From contig DCFR01000069.1 of NCBI GenBank assembly GCA_002319815.1, positions 1-8,641 on the forward strand: a stretch of DNA of 8,641 nt, written 5' to 3'. The notes beneath the pieces were generated by a model. The model saw nothing but the letters and a program-made list of their open reading frames with translations. It was not told where the DNA came from and made no database searches. The translations under genes and the position numbers were made by a program. Each line of letters opens with the position of its first letter. The first letter of the stretch is position 1. The DNA comes from Megamonas sp. UBA1799 (GTDB lineage: Bacteria > Bacillota > Negativicutes > Selenomonadales > Selenomonadaceae). Below, in pieces: positions 1 through 5,441 of this stretch.

Positions 1-43
1 CCGGTTATGAGCCGGTTGCTCTAACCAACTGAGCTATAGGCCC
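1..43 (-). tRNA. tRNA with CAT anticodon, 5' half only (tRNA-Ile2 or elongator tRNA-Met)
   Basis: Read on the minus strand from 43 down, this folds as a tRNA 5' half. It has acceptor strand GGGCCTA, a D arm GCTC/GAGC around AGTTGGTTA, and an anticodon stem ACCGG with loop CTCATAA, so the anticodon is CAT. The window ends inside the 3' side of the anticodon stem; the variable loop, T arm and CCA are missing. A CAT anticodon can be initiator Met, elongator Met or the lysidine-modified Ile2 tRNA. C4 and C5 in the acceptor stem match the pairs reported to be read by the lysidine synthetase TilS, which favours Ile2. The missing half prevents a firm call. It lies 52 bases downstream of tRNA-Gly and is probably co-transcribed with it. 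Confidence 0.88.
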
Positions 44-95
44 GTCTAGTATAGAAAATCCCGCACACAAGATGCATGCGAGAATGCAATCCTCA

Positions 96-170
96 TGGAG
101 CGGAAAACGGGACTCGGACCCGCGACCCCCACCTTGGCAAGGTGGTGCTCTACCACTGAGCTACTTCCGC
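96..170 (-). tRNA. tRNA-Gly(GCC) with encoded CCA and an unusual C55
   Basis: The minus strand from 170 to 96 gives a full cloverleaf. The acceptor GCGGAAG pairs with TTTCCGC plus a G-U pair. The D arm is GCTC AGTGGTA GAGC. The anticodon stem CCACC/GGTGG carries loop TTGCCAA, anticodon GCC, which reads GGC and GGU glycine codons. T73 is followed by an encoded CCA at 98-96. The T-stem GCGGG/CCCGT is intact, but the T-loop reads TCCGAGT. Position 55 (window base 117) is therefore C instead of the nearly universal T that becomes pseudouridine. A strong promoter lies 54 bases upstream, so the gene is probably expressed. It is the first gene of a tRNA unit with the CAT tRNA. Confidence 0.96.
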
Positions 171-223
171 ATGTTATATGAAGTTCGCAGTTCAAAAGCA
201 CTATGGTCGAACTGACAAAATAC

Positions 224-252
224 ATTTTAACCCACACTGCCAATCTTGTCAA
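224..252 (-). promoter_or_regulatory. Sigma-A promoter of the tRNA unit
   Basis: On the minus strand TTGACA (252-247) is followed by a 17-base spacer and TAAAAT (229-224), five of six bases in the -10 matching consensus. Transcription should start near 217, leaving a leader of about 46 bases before mature tRNA-Gly. That leader holds a 6-bp inverted repeat, CAGTTC/GAACTG (188-193 with 209-214), which may mark the 5' processing region. The promoter is back to back with the flagellin promoter. Confidence 0.88.
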
Positions 253-287
253 TACCCCAAAGAAAACTTCTCTAAATAAATGGGATA

Positions 288-296
288 TGGTATAAT
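288..296 (+). promoter_or_regulatory. Extended -10 promoter of the flagellin gene
   Basis: TGGTATAAT is a perfect extended -10 element (TGn plus TATAAT at 291-296). No good -35 lies 16-18 bases upstream, which is normal for extended -10 promoters. Transcription should start near 303, giving a leader of about 77 bases before the ATG at 380. Many flagellin genes use the flagellar sigma factor (TAAA-N15-GCCGATAA type); no convincing site of that type is visible here. Confidence 0.65.
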
Positions 297-310
297 TTAT
301 AAGTAAGAAG

Positions 311-331
311 AGCAGCTTAGGAAGAGCTGCT
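311..331 (+). promoter_or_regulatory. Stem-loop in the flagellin mRNA leader
   Basis: AGCAGCT (311-317) and AGCTGCT (325-331) form a perfect 7-bp stem with the 7-base loop TAGGAAG. No U-run follows, so it is not a terminator. The loop contains AGGAAG, which resembles a ribosome binding site and sits 10 bases before an in-frame ATG at 335. Possible roles are mRNA stabilisation or a protein or sRNA target; neither is shown by sequence alone. Confidence 0.6.
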
Positions 332-362
332 GTCATGCCGTATGATTTGTGTGTCAAAGCCA

Positions 363-368
363 GGGAGG
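363..368 (+). promoter_or_regulatory. Ribosome binding site that fixes the flagellin start
   Basis: GGGAGG lies 11 bases before ATG 380 and 14 before ATG 383. It is inside the reading frame opened by the earlier ATG at 335, so it supports initiation at 380 rather than 335. Flagellins also normally begin Met-Ile-(Ile)-Asn-(His/Asn)-Asn, as the protein does from here. Confidence 0.8.
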
Positions 369-379
369 CGTTACAAAAA

Positions 380-1687
380 ATGATGATCAATAACTATGTG
401 CAGTCACTGCATATTCTGAATTTAATGAACGTTAATCAGACTATGTTCCAGCGGCATTTGTTGCATATTGCTTCCGGCCGCCGCATTCTCGGCCCTGCCG
501 ATGATCCTTCCGGCTATGCCATCGGGCGTCGCATGGACATACGGATTCGTTCGCTGGACGCCGCTTCCGCTAATGCCCAGCGCGGCATCAGCATGTTGAA
601 AACAGCCGAGGGCGCCGTGAATTCTACGGTGGACATTTTACGTACACTCAAAGAAAAAGTCTTATCCGCCGCCAACGGCACCGCATCGGATGCGGACCGG
701 CGCATCGTACAAAAGGAATTAAATGAATTTGTGGACCAGATCGATGATAATGCATTGGTGAATTACAATGGACGCTATCTTATGGACGGATCACAGACAC
801 GTCAGATGCAGTCCACAACAGAAGCTTTTACCAACCGTAGTCTGAATGCAAAAACAACGGCGGCGACAGCGCTCACCAATCTTTCCCGGCGCGATGGCGA
901 TGCATTAAACATCACTTCATCGGATCAGGTGACGGTATCCTTTGTCAAACAGGGACAGACGTACACGACCAGCTTTATTGCCGGAACCAATACGCTGCAG
1001 GACATTTTCAGCAAAGCGAATCATTTATCGCCCGGTAATGTTTTCAATTCTTCCCTAAGCTCCGGCCCGTCGATTGGAATAGACGCAAACGGACAGACAA
1101 TTTATACGCCCGACGGAACCTCCGCTATCACGGTAAAAGCCGCTGGCGCAGGAAAGGATGCGGCGGTTAGCGGTTTTTCCATCAGCGTCAGCGACAACAC
1201 CGGCAAGGTAAAAAAATCTGCCAATGCCGTACTGGATGCTTTTAGTGAGACCATTCAGGCCGCTGATAAGAAAAATGACAGCGCGCTTATACTGCAGACC
1301 GGCGCCAGCGCCAACCAGAACATTTCCGTAGCCTTTGGCGACATGCGGGCGCAGTCTCTGGGGCTGAAAGGCACCAATGGGAAAATACTGAATGTCAGCA
1401 ATCAGGCCAGCGCTAATGCCGCATTATCCGTACTGGATAATGCGCTGGCCAAGGCTCTCGATGAAGAAACATCGATTGGCGCTGCGCAAAATCGTCTGAC
1501 TTACACCGTAAAGAACCTGACCACGGAAAGCGAAAATCTGACGGCAGCCATGTCCACTATTTTGGATGCCGACATGGCCCGCGAAATAACTGAACTGATG
1601 AAATACAATGTTTTGAATCAGGCGGCACAGATGATGCTGGCGCAGTCCAATCAAAATATAGGCTGGTTTCTCAGTCTTTTGCGCTAA
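380..1687 (+). CDS. fliC: Flagellin
   Basis: This is the secreted subunit of the flagellar filament, 435 residues from the chosen start. The N-terminal helical D0/D1 region (about 1-140) holds the conserved flagellin pattern: ASGRRI..ADDPSGYAIGRRM, then IRSLD..ANAQRGISMLKTAEGAV and FVDQID..NYNGRYLMDGS. A variable Ser/Thr/Asn/Ala-rich central region (about 145-330) should form the exposed domains. The C-terminal D1/D0 region (about 340-435) contains ADMAREITEL and ends LAQSNQN..LSLLR, as in family members that polymerise. An in-frame ATG at 335 would add 15 residues. It was not used because GGGAGG precedes 380 and flagellins start MIINN-like. The gene stands alone between its own promoter and a terminator, with no chaperone or other flagellar gene beside it. 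The D0 motif ASGRRILGPADD departs from the usual SSG(L/M)(R/K)INSA.DD, so it may be a secondary flagellin. FlgL, a related hook-junction protein, is less likely. Confidence 0.93.
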   Translation: MMINNYVQSLHILNLMNVNQTMFQRHLLHIASGRRILGPADDPSGYAIGRRMDIRIRSLDAASANAQRGISMLKTAEGAVNSTVDILRTLKEKVLSAANGTASDADRRIVQKELNEFVDQIDDNALVNYNGRYLMDGSQTRQMQSTTEAFTNRSLNAKTTAATALTNLSRRDGDALNITSSDQVTVSFVKQGQTYTTSFIAGTNTLQDIFSKANHLSPGNVFNSSLSSGPSIGIDANGQTIYTPDGTSAITVKAAGAGKDAAVSGFSISVSDNTGKVKKSANAVLDAFSETIQAADKKNDSALILQTGASANQNISVAFGDMRAQSLGLKGTNGKILNVSNQASANAALSVLDNALAKALDEETSIGAAQNRLTYTVKNLTTESENLTAAMSTILDADMAREITELMKYNVLNQAAQMMLAQSNQNIGWFLSLLR

Positions 1688-1743
1688 AAGCCAGCGTGCC
1701 CACCATATGTCTACCATATATAGTTTTTGTTTCTCTGTCAAGC

Positions 1744-1778
1744 AGGAGGCCGGCGATTGATTCGCCGGCCTCCTTTTT
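1744..1778 (+). terminator. Intrinsic terminator of the flagellin gene
   Basis: A 13-bp perfect stem (1744-1756 with 1762-1774, GC-rich core GGCCGGCG) closes a 5-base loop and is followed by TTTTT (1774-1778). It ends 57-91 bases after the flagellin stop. The U-tract exists only in the flagellin direction. On the opposite strand the stem is followed by TGCTTGACAG, so it is a poor terminator for the converging transporter operon, whose last stop is only 12 bases away. Confidence 0.95.
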
Positions 1779-1789
1779 AGCAACTTATT

Positions 1790-2599
1790 TTACCCGACAT
1801 TCTCCCCTGCTGCCGGCTGAACCTTGCCCGTTGTCAGGGAAGGACACGCTTGGGCAGACGTTTGCGTCTGCCGCTGCATACGCCGAACTACACAAGACAA
1901 CGTATAGTTGATGATAAAGTACAGCAGCGCCGCTAAACCGAAAAGAACAAATACATCGGATACATTGATGGTGCCGGTACCGTTATAAATACTGGCATTG
2001 CTGAGAATTTTCTTCACACGCGCCATCAATTCAATCGTCGCTACATTGGCCAGAAATGATGAATCTTTAATCGTCGTAATAACCTGACTCAGTAAAGTTG
2101 GCACAGAATTGCGATAAGCCTGCGGTAAAATAATATACAGCATGACCTGTACCGTACTGAACCCCTGCGAATATCCGGCTTCAAACTGCCCCTGCGGTAT
2201 AGAATTCAGTCCGCCGCGAATAATTTCAGCAACAATGGCCGAAGTAAACACCGTTAAAGCTAAGGTCGCCTTAAACAAAAGTTTGGTTTCCACTGAAGAT
2301 AGGCCAAACAAAGGATGCGCAAACAACGCCGGCGTCGGAAAAAAAACCAACCCAATAAAGATCCAAAACAACAGCGGCGTATTGCGAAATACTTCAATAT
2401 AAACAGCTGCCAGCCATCGAAAAATCCTTTTACTCTTAGCCGTACAGTAATTACGCACCAGCGCCAGCACGGAGCCCCAAATAATACTGACCACAACCGC
2501 CAGAACGGAAATAATCAGGGTAAAGGCTATTCCTTTTAAGAGATACGTCATAATGGCCGTATTTTCCAATAAAAGCAAGCTTCCCATCCATTCGTTCAT
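1790..2599 (-). CDS. Polar amino acid ABC transporter, permease (second membrane subunit)
   Basis: This is an inner-membrane subunit of the HisM/GlnP type (269 residues). With the upstream permease it should form the heterodimeric channel used by the binding protein and ATPase. Hydrophobic spans lie near residues 20-48, 73-90, 108-128, 150-160 into a loop, and 225-245. The cytoplasmic ATPase-contact (EAA) loop reads EAGYSQGFS at about 140-148, followed by ILPQAYRNSVPTL, as in polar amino acid permeases. The start was set at ATG 2599, which overlaps the stop of the upstream permease as ATGA, a sign of translational coupling. An upstream in-frame extension of 40 residues is hydrophilic, Arg/Glu-rich and lies inside the neighbour, so it was rejected. 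The C-terminal tail (about 250-269) is polar. Substrate type follows from the operon, not from this subunit. Confidence 0.93.
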   Translation of the reverse strand: MNEWMGSLLLLENTAIMTYLLKGIAFTLIISVLAVVVSIIWGSVLALVRNYCTAKSKRIFRWLAAVYIEVFRNTPLLFWIFIGLVFFPTPALFAHPLFGLSSVETKLLFKATLALTVFTSAIVAEIIRGGLNSIPQGQFEAGYSQGFSTVQVMLYIILPQAYRNSVPTLLSQVITTIKDSSFLANVATIELMARVKKILSNASIYNGTGTINVSDVFVLFGLAALLYFIINYTLSCVVRRMQRQTQTSAQACPSLTTGKVQPAAGENVG

Positions 2600-3315
2600 G
2601 TTGCCGCCACCTTCTTCTCTGCCCCTGCTTCTCTGCCATCTTGTTTCTTCAAATTTGCTTCCCAGAGACCCGCTAACATTGACAACGGAAAACAGATAAG
2701 GAAAAACAATGCCCCGCAAACCAGATATGCGGGTGCATACGCGCCGCCGGTCGTTGCGCCAGTTACGAAATTATAAGTAAGGGAAATCAGATCTGAGCCG
2801 CCAATAATATACAAAACTGCCGTATTTTTGATCAGATTAACGATCTGATTCACCAGCGGCGGCAAAATGATTTTTATACTCTGCGGTAAAATTACATAAT
2901 ACATCTTGCCGACATAGCTAAACCCCTGCGACTCGGCAGCCTCAAACTGCCCTTTGGGAATAGCGCCAATACCAGCGCGAAACACCTCTGCCATATACGC
3001 CCCATGGTATACACCCAAAGCAAGAATCCCCGTAAGCAGTATTCCCAGTTTATGCCCGGAAAATGCCAGTGCATAATATAAAACGCAAATCTGCAGCAGC
3101 AACGGCGTATTTTGAATAAACTCCACATATACCCGATTAATGCTGCGCAGGAGACTGCGATCGCTCATCGACATCAGCCCAATGACAATACCGATGACTA
3201 ACGACAGCAATATTGCTGCCATTGATGTTTCCAGCGTATTCATAAACCCCAGAATAAACGTATCTTTATGAGCCCAAACCATCAGCCAGGCATCTTCTGA
3301 AAAAAGACCAGACAT
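2596..3315 (-). CDS. Polar amino acid ABC transporter, permease (first membrane subunit)
   Basis: This is a HisQ/GlnM-type inner-membrane permease of 239 residues. It has hydrophobic spans near 21-48, 66-84, 90-108, 150-170 and 196-220. The family pattern QNTPLLLQ appears near 68-75, and the EAA loop EAAESQGFS near 125-133 is followed by ILPQSIKIILPPLVNQ. The start was placed at 3315 because AAAGGAGGGA (3330-3321) sits 7 bases upstream; an earlier in-frame ATG 11 codons upstream lacks such a site. The last 20 residues are charged. The gene follows the binding-protein gene after 123 bases containing a long hairpin, and overlaps the next permease by 4 bases. The two permeases differ clearly, which implies a heteromeric channel. 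Confidence 0.94.
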   Translation of the reverse strand: MSGLFSEDAWLMVWAHKDTFILGFMNTLETSMAAILLSLVIGIVIGLMSMSDRSLLRSINRVYVEFIQNTPLLLQICVLYYALAFSGHKLGILLTGILALGVYHGAYMAEVFRAGIGAIPKGQFEAAESQGFSYVGKMYYVILPQSIKIILPPLVNQIVNLIKNTAVLYIIGGSDLISLTYNFVTGATTGGAYAPAYLVCGALFFLICFPLSMLAGLWEANLKKQDGREAGAEKKVAAT

Positions 3316-3320
3316 CGCGC

Positions 3321-3330
3321 TCCCTCCTTT
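3321..3330 (-). promoter_or_regulatory. Strong ribosome binding site of the first permease
   Basis: AAAGGAGGGA read on the minus strand is near-perfect anti-16S complementarity, 7 bases before ATG 3315-3313. It decides between this start and the one 33 bases upstream. Confidence 0.88.
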
Positions 3331-3361
3331 AGCATCACATATTCCCAAGGAAAAACGAGAA

Positions 3362-3400
3362 ACAATTCTAAAAGCCGATATGCACCGGCTTTAGAATTGT
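3362..3400 (-). promoter_or_regulatory. Intercistronic stem-loop between binding-protein and permease genes
   Basis: The arms ACAATTCTAAAGCCG and CGGCTTTTAGAATTGT pair over 15 bp with a single bulged A and an 8-base loop (3378-3385). In the operon direction the sequence after it is TTCTCGTTTTT, so the U-run begins late and termination would be weak or partial. Such hairpins after a binding-protein gene commonly block 3' exonucleases and let the binding protein outnumber the permeases. That role is inferred here. Confidence 0.82.
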
Positions 3401-3438
3401 CCGCCGTCGCCCCAATGGCCCGACAGTTTCGCACTTGT

Positions 3439-4323
3439 TTATTTATCCAGTCCATTTTTTTGAATCAGGGTTTTTATTGTATTGTCCTTCAGCCAACCCT
3501 GAACCAAATCATCACAAACCTTGGAGAATCCGCTGTCCTTTTTCGTTGCAATACCATAATTCTGCGGCGCAAATTCTTCTTTAATATAAGAACGATCTCC
3601 GGTGTTATAAATAGCCAAAATAGACTTGTCGACACAGAATGCATCCACTTCACCAGCACTCAGCGCGGTGGAAATAGCTGGATAATCATCATACTGTTTG
3701 AACTTAATCCCGCTGGTCCAAGTCGCCGGATCAAACGTCTTGGCATCATAGCTCTCAGCAGGAATGACCCCAGCCTTGACCATGGCCTCTACCAACGCCT
3801 TTGCTGAAGTAGAACCTGAAGACACACCGACCGTCTTACCTTTTAAATCCGCCAGTGTCTTAATGCCGCTGCTGTTCTGGACCAACACGCCAACATGATC
3901 GGTATAATATGGCGTTGTGAAGTCCCAGGATTTTTTACGTTCATCGGTAATCGTAAACGTGGCCAGCACACAATCAATATCGCCGGAATCCAACAGCGCG
4001 GTTCTCGTAGCAGCCGTAACCGGGGTAAATTCTGCTTTGACGCCGAGATGTTCGGCAATTTTATTCGCCAGATCCACTTCCAAGCCGGAGAACTCCCCAG
4101 TCGCTGGGTCCTGATAGCCAAAGCCCTTGGTTACATTTTTGACGCCCACCCGCAGAACGCCGCGATCAACAACCGCTTGTACATCCTTGGGCCGACTCGA
4201 TTTATCAACCGCTGCATTTGATGTGCCAGAACCTTTTGCCGGCTCATCTCCACACCCGGCAAGCAATGCCAGCGCCATAAAAGCGGCAAGGCATAAAGCA
4301 AAAAGTTTACGTGATTTTCTCAT
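3439..4323 (-). CDS. Amino acid ABC transporter substrate-binding lipoprotein, PEB1a-like (probably Asp/Glu)
   Basis: This extracytoplasmic receptor delivers a polar amino acid to the permease pair (294 residues). A basic, hydrophobic signal peptide (1-23) ends in the lipobox LLAGC, with Cys24 as the lipidated residue, and a short Ser/Gly linker follows. The SBP family 3 fold starts near 52 (RGVLRVGVKN). Arg107, the TFTIT segment (122-126) with Arg129, and Asp232 (VDKSIL) sit where this family contacts the ligand carboxylate and amino groups. From memory, many stretches match the Campylobacter aspartate/glutamate receptor PEB1a: ATFTIT.ERK, DYP.I..AL, VDAF.VDKSIL, PQ.YGI.TKKD. The start at 4323 follows ACAGGAGAG by 9 bases; a start 10 codons earlier would put extra charge before the signal peptide. 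About 20 extra residues near 186-205 appear to be an insertion. Ligand identity is inferred; glutamine or another polar amino acid remains possible. Confidence 0.92.
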   Translation of the reverse strand: MRKSRKLFALCLAAFMALALLAGCGDEPAKGSGTSNAAVDKSSRPKDVQAVVDRGVLRVGVKNVTKGFGYQDPATGEFSGLEVDLANKIAEHLGVKAEFTPVTAATRTALLDSGDIDCVLATFTITDERKKSWDFTTPYYTDHVGVLVQNSSGIKTLADLKGKTVGVSSGSTSAKALVEAMVKAGVIPAESYDAKTFDPATWTSGIKFKQYDDYPAISTALSAGEVDAFCVDKSILAIYNTGDRSYIKEEFAPQNYGIATKKDSGFSKVCDDLVQGWLKDNTIKTLIQKNGLDK

Positions 4324-4370
4324 AATAATTCTCTCCTGTCTTCTCTTTATCATCAGCCGCCGTTATTCCC

Positions 4371-4389
4371 AAAAACACCGCAGCGGTGT
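4371..4389 (-). terminator. Terminator-like hairpin between ATPase and binding-protein genes
   Basis: On the minus strand ACACCG/CGGTGT forms a 6-bp stem with a CTG loop, directly followed by a short U-run (TTTTT, counting the closing base). It lies 48 bases before the binding-protein ATG, with no room for a full promoter after it. It is probably a leaky terminator or an mRNA-end stabiliser rather than the end of the operon. A weak GATAAT upstream of the hairpin has no matching -35. Confidence 0.5.
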
Positions 4390-4467
4390 ATTGCCGCGCC
4401 GAACATCCGGCCATTATCAAAACGCGCTTACCTTCCTACGTTCGTATACTGCTTATCTTCATTATGT

Positions 4468-5193
4468 TCAGCGAATAATTTTGCTCAAGAATTTCTTAAC
4501 CCGTTCGTTCTTCGGATTCAAAAAGAAATGCTCCGGCGGTCCTTCTTCCAGAATCTGCCCATCCGCCATAAAGACCACGCGATCGGCCACCTGTCTGGCA
4601 AATCCCATTTCATGTGTAACGACCACCATCGTGATATTGGCTTCTTTCGCCAACTTGATCATAACGTCCAGAACTTCCTGAATCGTCTCAGGATCCAACG
4701 CTGAAGTGGGTTCATCAAATAAAATGATTTTACTCTGGACGCACAAGGCTCTGGCAATAGCAATCCGCTGTTGCTGCCCGCCCGACAAAGTATTTGGATA
4801 GGCGTCAGCCTTGTTGCGCAGCCCAACCACATCTAAATAATGATATGCCAGTTCTTCCGCTTCCTCCCGACTCTTACCATGCAGCTTCATCGGCGCCAGC
4901 GTCAGATTTTTTAAAACCGTCATATGCGGATACAAATTAAACTGCTGAAACACCATCGAAGTCGTATCGCGCACCAGCTCCATCTTATTCTTGCGGGTAA
5001 GTTCTTTACCATCAATATATACATGCCCGCTGGTCGGCTCTTCCAAAAAATTCATACATCGTACCGTTGTCGATTTACCGGATCCAGACGGCCCTATAAT
5101 GACCAGTTTCTCTCCTTCGCGCACTTCAAGATTGATATCCTGCAGAACCTGTACATCGCCAAAATATTTATTAATATGGTCCAACTTAATCAT
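4468..5193 (-). CDS. Polar amino acid ABC transporter, ATP-binding protein
   Basis: This is the cytoplasmic ATPase that powers the importer (241 residues). All motifs are intact: Walker A GPSGSGKST (34-42), Q-loop in FQQFNLYPHMT (82-92), signature LSGGQQQR (136-143), Walker B IILFDEP (156-162), D-loop SALD (164-167) and H-loop His194. FNLYPHMTVL and HEMGFAR are typical of the GlnQ/HisP/PebC group. The start is one of two adjacent ATGs at 5196 and 5193. AGGGGG (5207-5202) gives better spacing to 5193, and family members begin MIKL. An ATG at 5214 lies before that site. It is the first gene of the operon. The order ATPase, binding protein, permease, permease is shared by B. subtilis glnQHMP and the Campylobacter peb1 locus. 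Confidence 0.95.
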   Translation of the reverse strand: MIKLDHINKYFGDVQVLQDINLEVREGEKLVIIGPSGSGKSTTVRCMNFLEEPTSGHVYIDGKELTRKNKMELVRDTTSMVFQQFNLYPHMTVLKNLTLAPMKLHGKSREEAEELAYHYLDVVGLRNKADAYPNTLSGGQQQRIAIARALCVQSKIILFDEPTSALDPETIQEVLDVMIKLAKEANITMVVVTHEMGFARQVADRVVFMADGQILEEGPPEHFFLNPKNERVKKFLSKIIR

Positions 5194-5220
5194 CATCTGC
5201 ACCCCCTGTCCCATCGCAGC

Positions 5221-5263
5221 AAAAAAGGCGTTCCTCTACAATAATAGTAGAAGAAACGCCTTT
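5221..5263 (-). terminator. Attenuator-like intrinsic terminator in the transporter leader
   Basis: Minus-strand arms AAAGGCGTT (5263-5255) and AACGCCTTT (5232-5224) form a 9-bp stem, with an inner TCTAC/GTAGA helix, followed by U residues to 5221. It lies between the operon promoter and the ATPase ribosome binding site, only 14 bases before that site. Transcripts could stop after about 65 bases. An alternative 7-bp pairing, AGGAAAC (5270-5264) with GTTTCTT (5257-5251), would use the 5' arm and could act as antiterminator. The leader has no usable leader peptide and no riboswitch I recognise. It could also stop read-through from trmO. Confidence 0.82.
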
Positions 5264-5293
5264 GTTTCCTAATTGCTTATCTATTTTATAGTA

Positions 5294-5322
5294 ATAATAA
5301 GATGTTTTTCCGATTTTGTCAA
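5294..5322 (-). promoter_or_regulatory. Sigma-A promoter of the amino acid transporter operon
   Basis: TTGACA (5322-5317) and TATTAT (5299-5294) are separated by exactly 17 bases on the minus strand. The start of transcription should be near 5287. The 120 bases between the trmO stop and this promoter hold small imperfect repeats, such as GTTTCT/AGAAAC around GGCCA, but no recognised operator. Confidence 0.85.
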
Positions 5323-5441
5323 TACATACTTGAGAAAATCCGTTATATTTTATCAGCACGTTCTTACGTCCGACAGGATTGGCCATCCTAAATCCGCTTA
5401 ACAACGTTTCTCACTGGCCAAAGAAACACCAGAAAAGATCC

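Noticed and set aside
317..344. Flagellar-sigma promoter (TTAG-N16-GCCGTATG) for flagellin
   Set aside because: Only GCCG of the -10 and two bases of the -35 match; the extended -10 at 288-296 is much stronger.
335..379. Flagellin start at ATG 335
   Set aside because: It adds 15 residues unlike flagellin N-termini. GGGAGG before ATG 380 and the MIINN-like start support 380.
46..390. 114-codon minus-strand frame over tRNA-Gly
   Set aside because: It overlaps a clear tRNA gene and two promoters and its translation shows no protein character.
1696..1911. 71-codon plus-strand frame after flagellin
   Set aside because: It crosses the flagellin terminator hairpin and is antisense to the permease; no ribosome site.
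4127..4681. 184-codon plus-strand frame
   Set aside because: It is antisense to the binding-protein and ATPase genes, whose motifs are unambiguous; the translation is Ser/Arg/Thr-rich shadow sequence.
5186..5404. 72-codon minus-strand frame covering the transporter leader
   Set aside because: It contains the promoter and terminator hairpin in the same bases, opens with TTG without a ribosome site, and overlaps the ATPase start.
5400..5440. GTTTCT/AGAAAC hairpin after trmO as its terminator
   Set aside because: No U-run follows the short stem and the loop is 10 bases; it may be chance.
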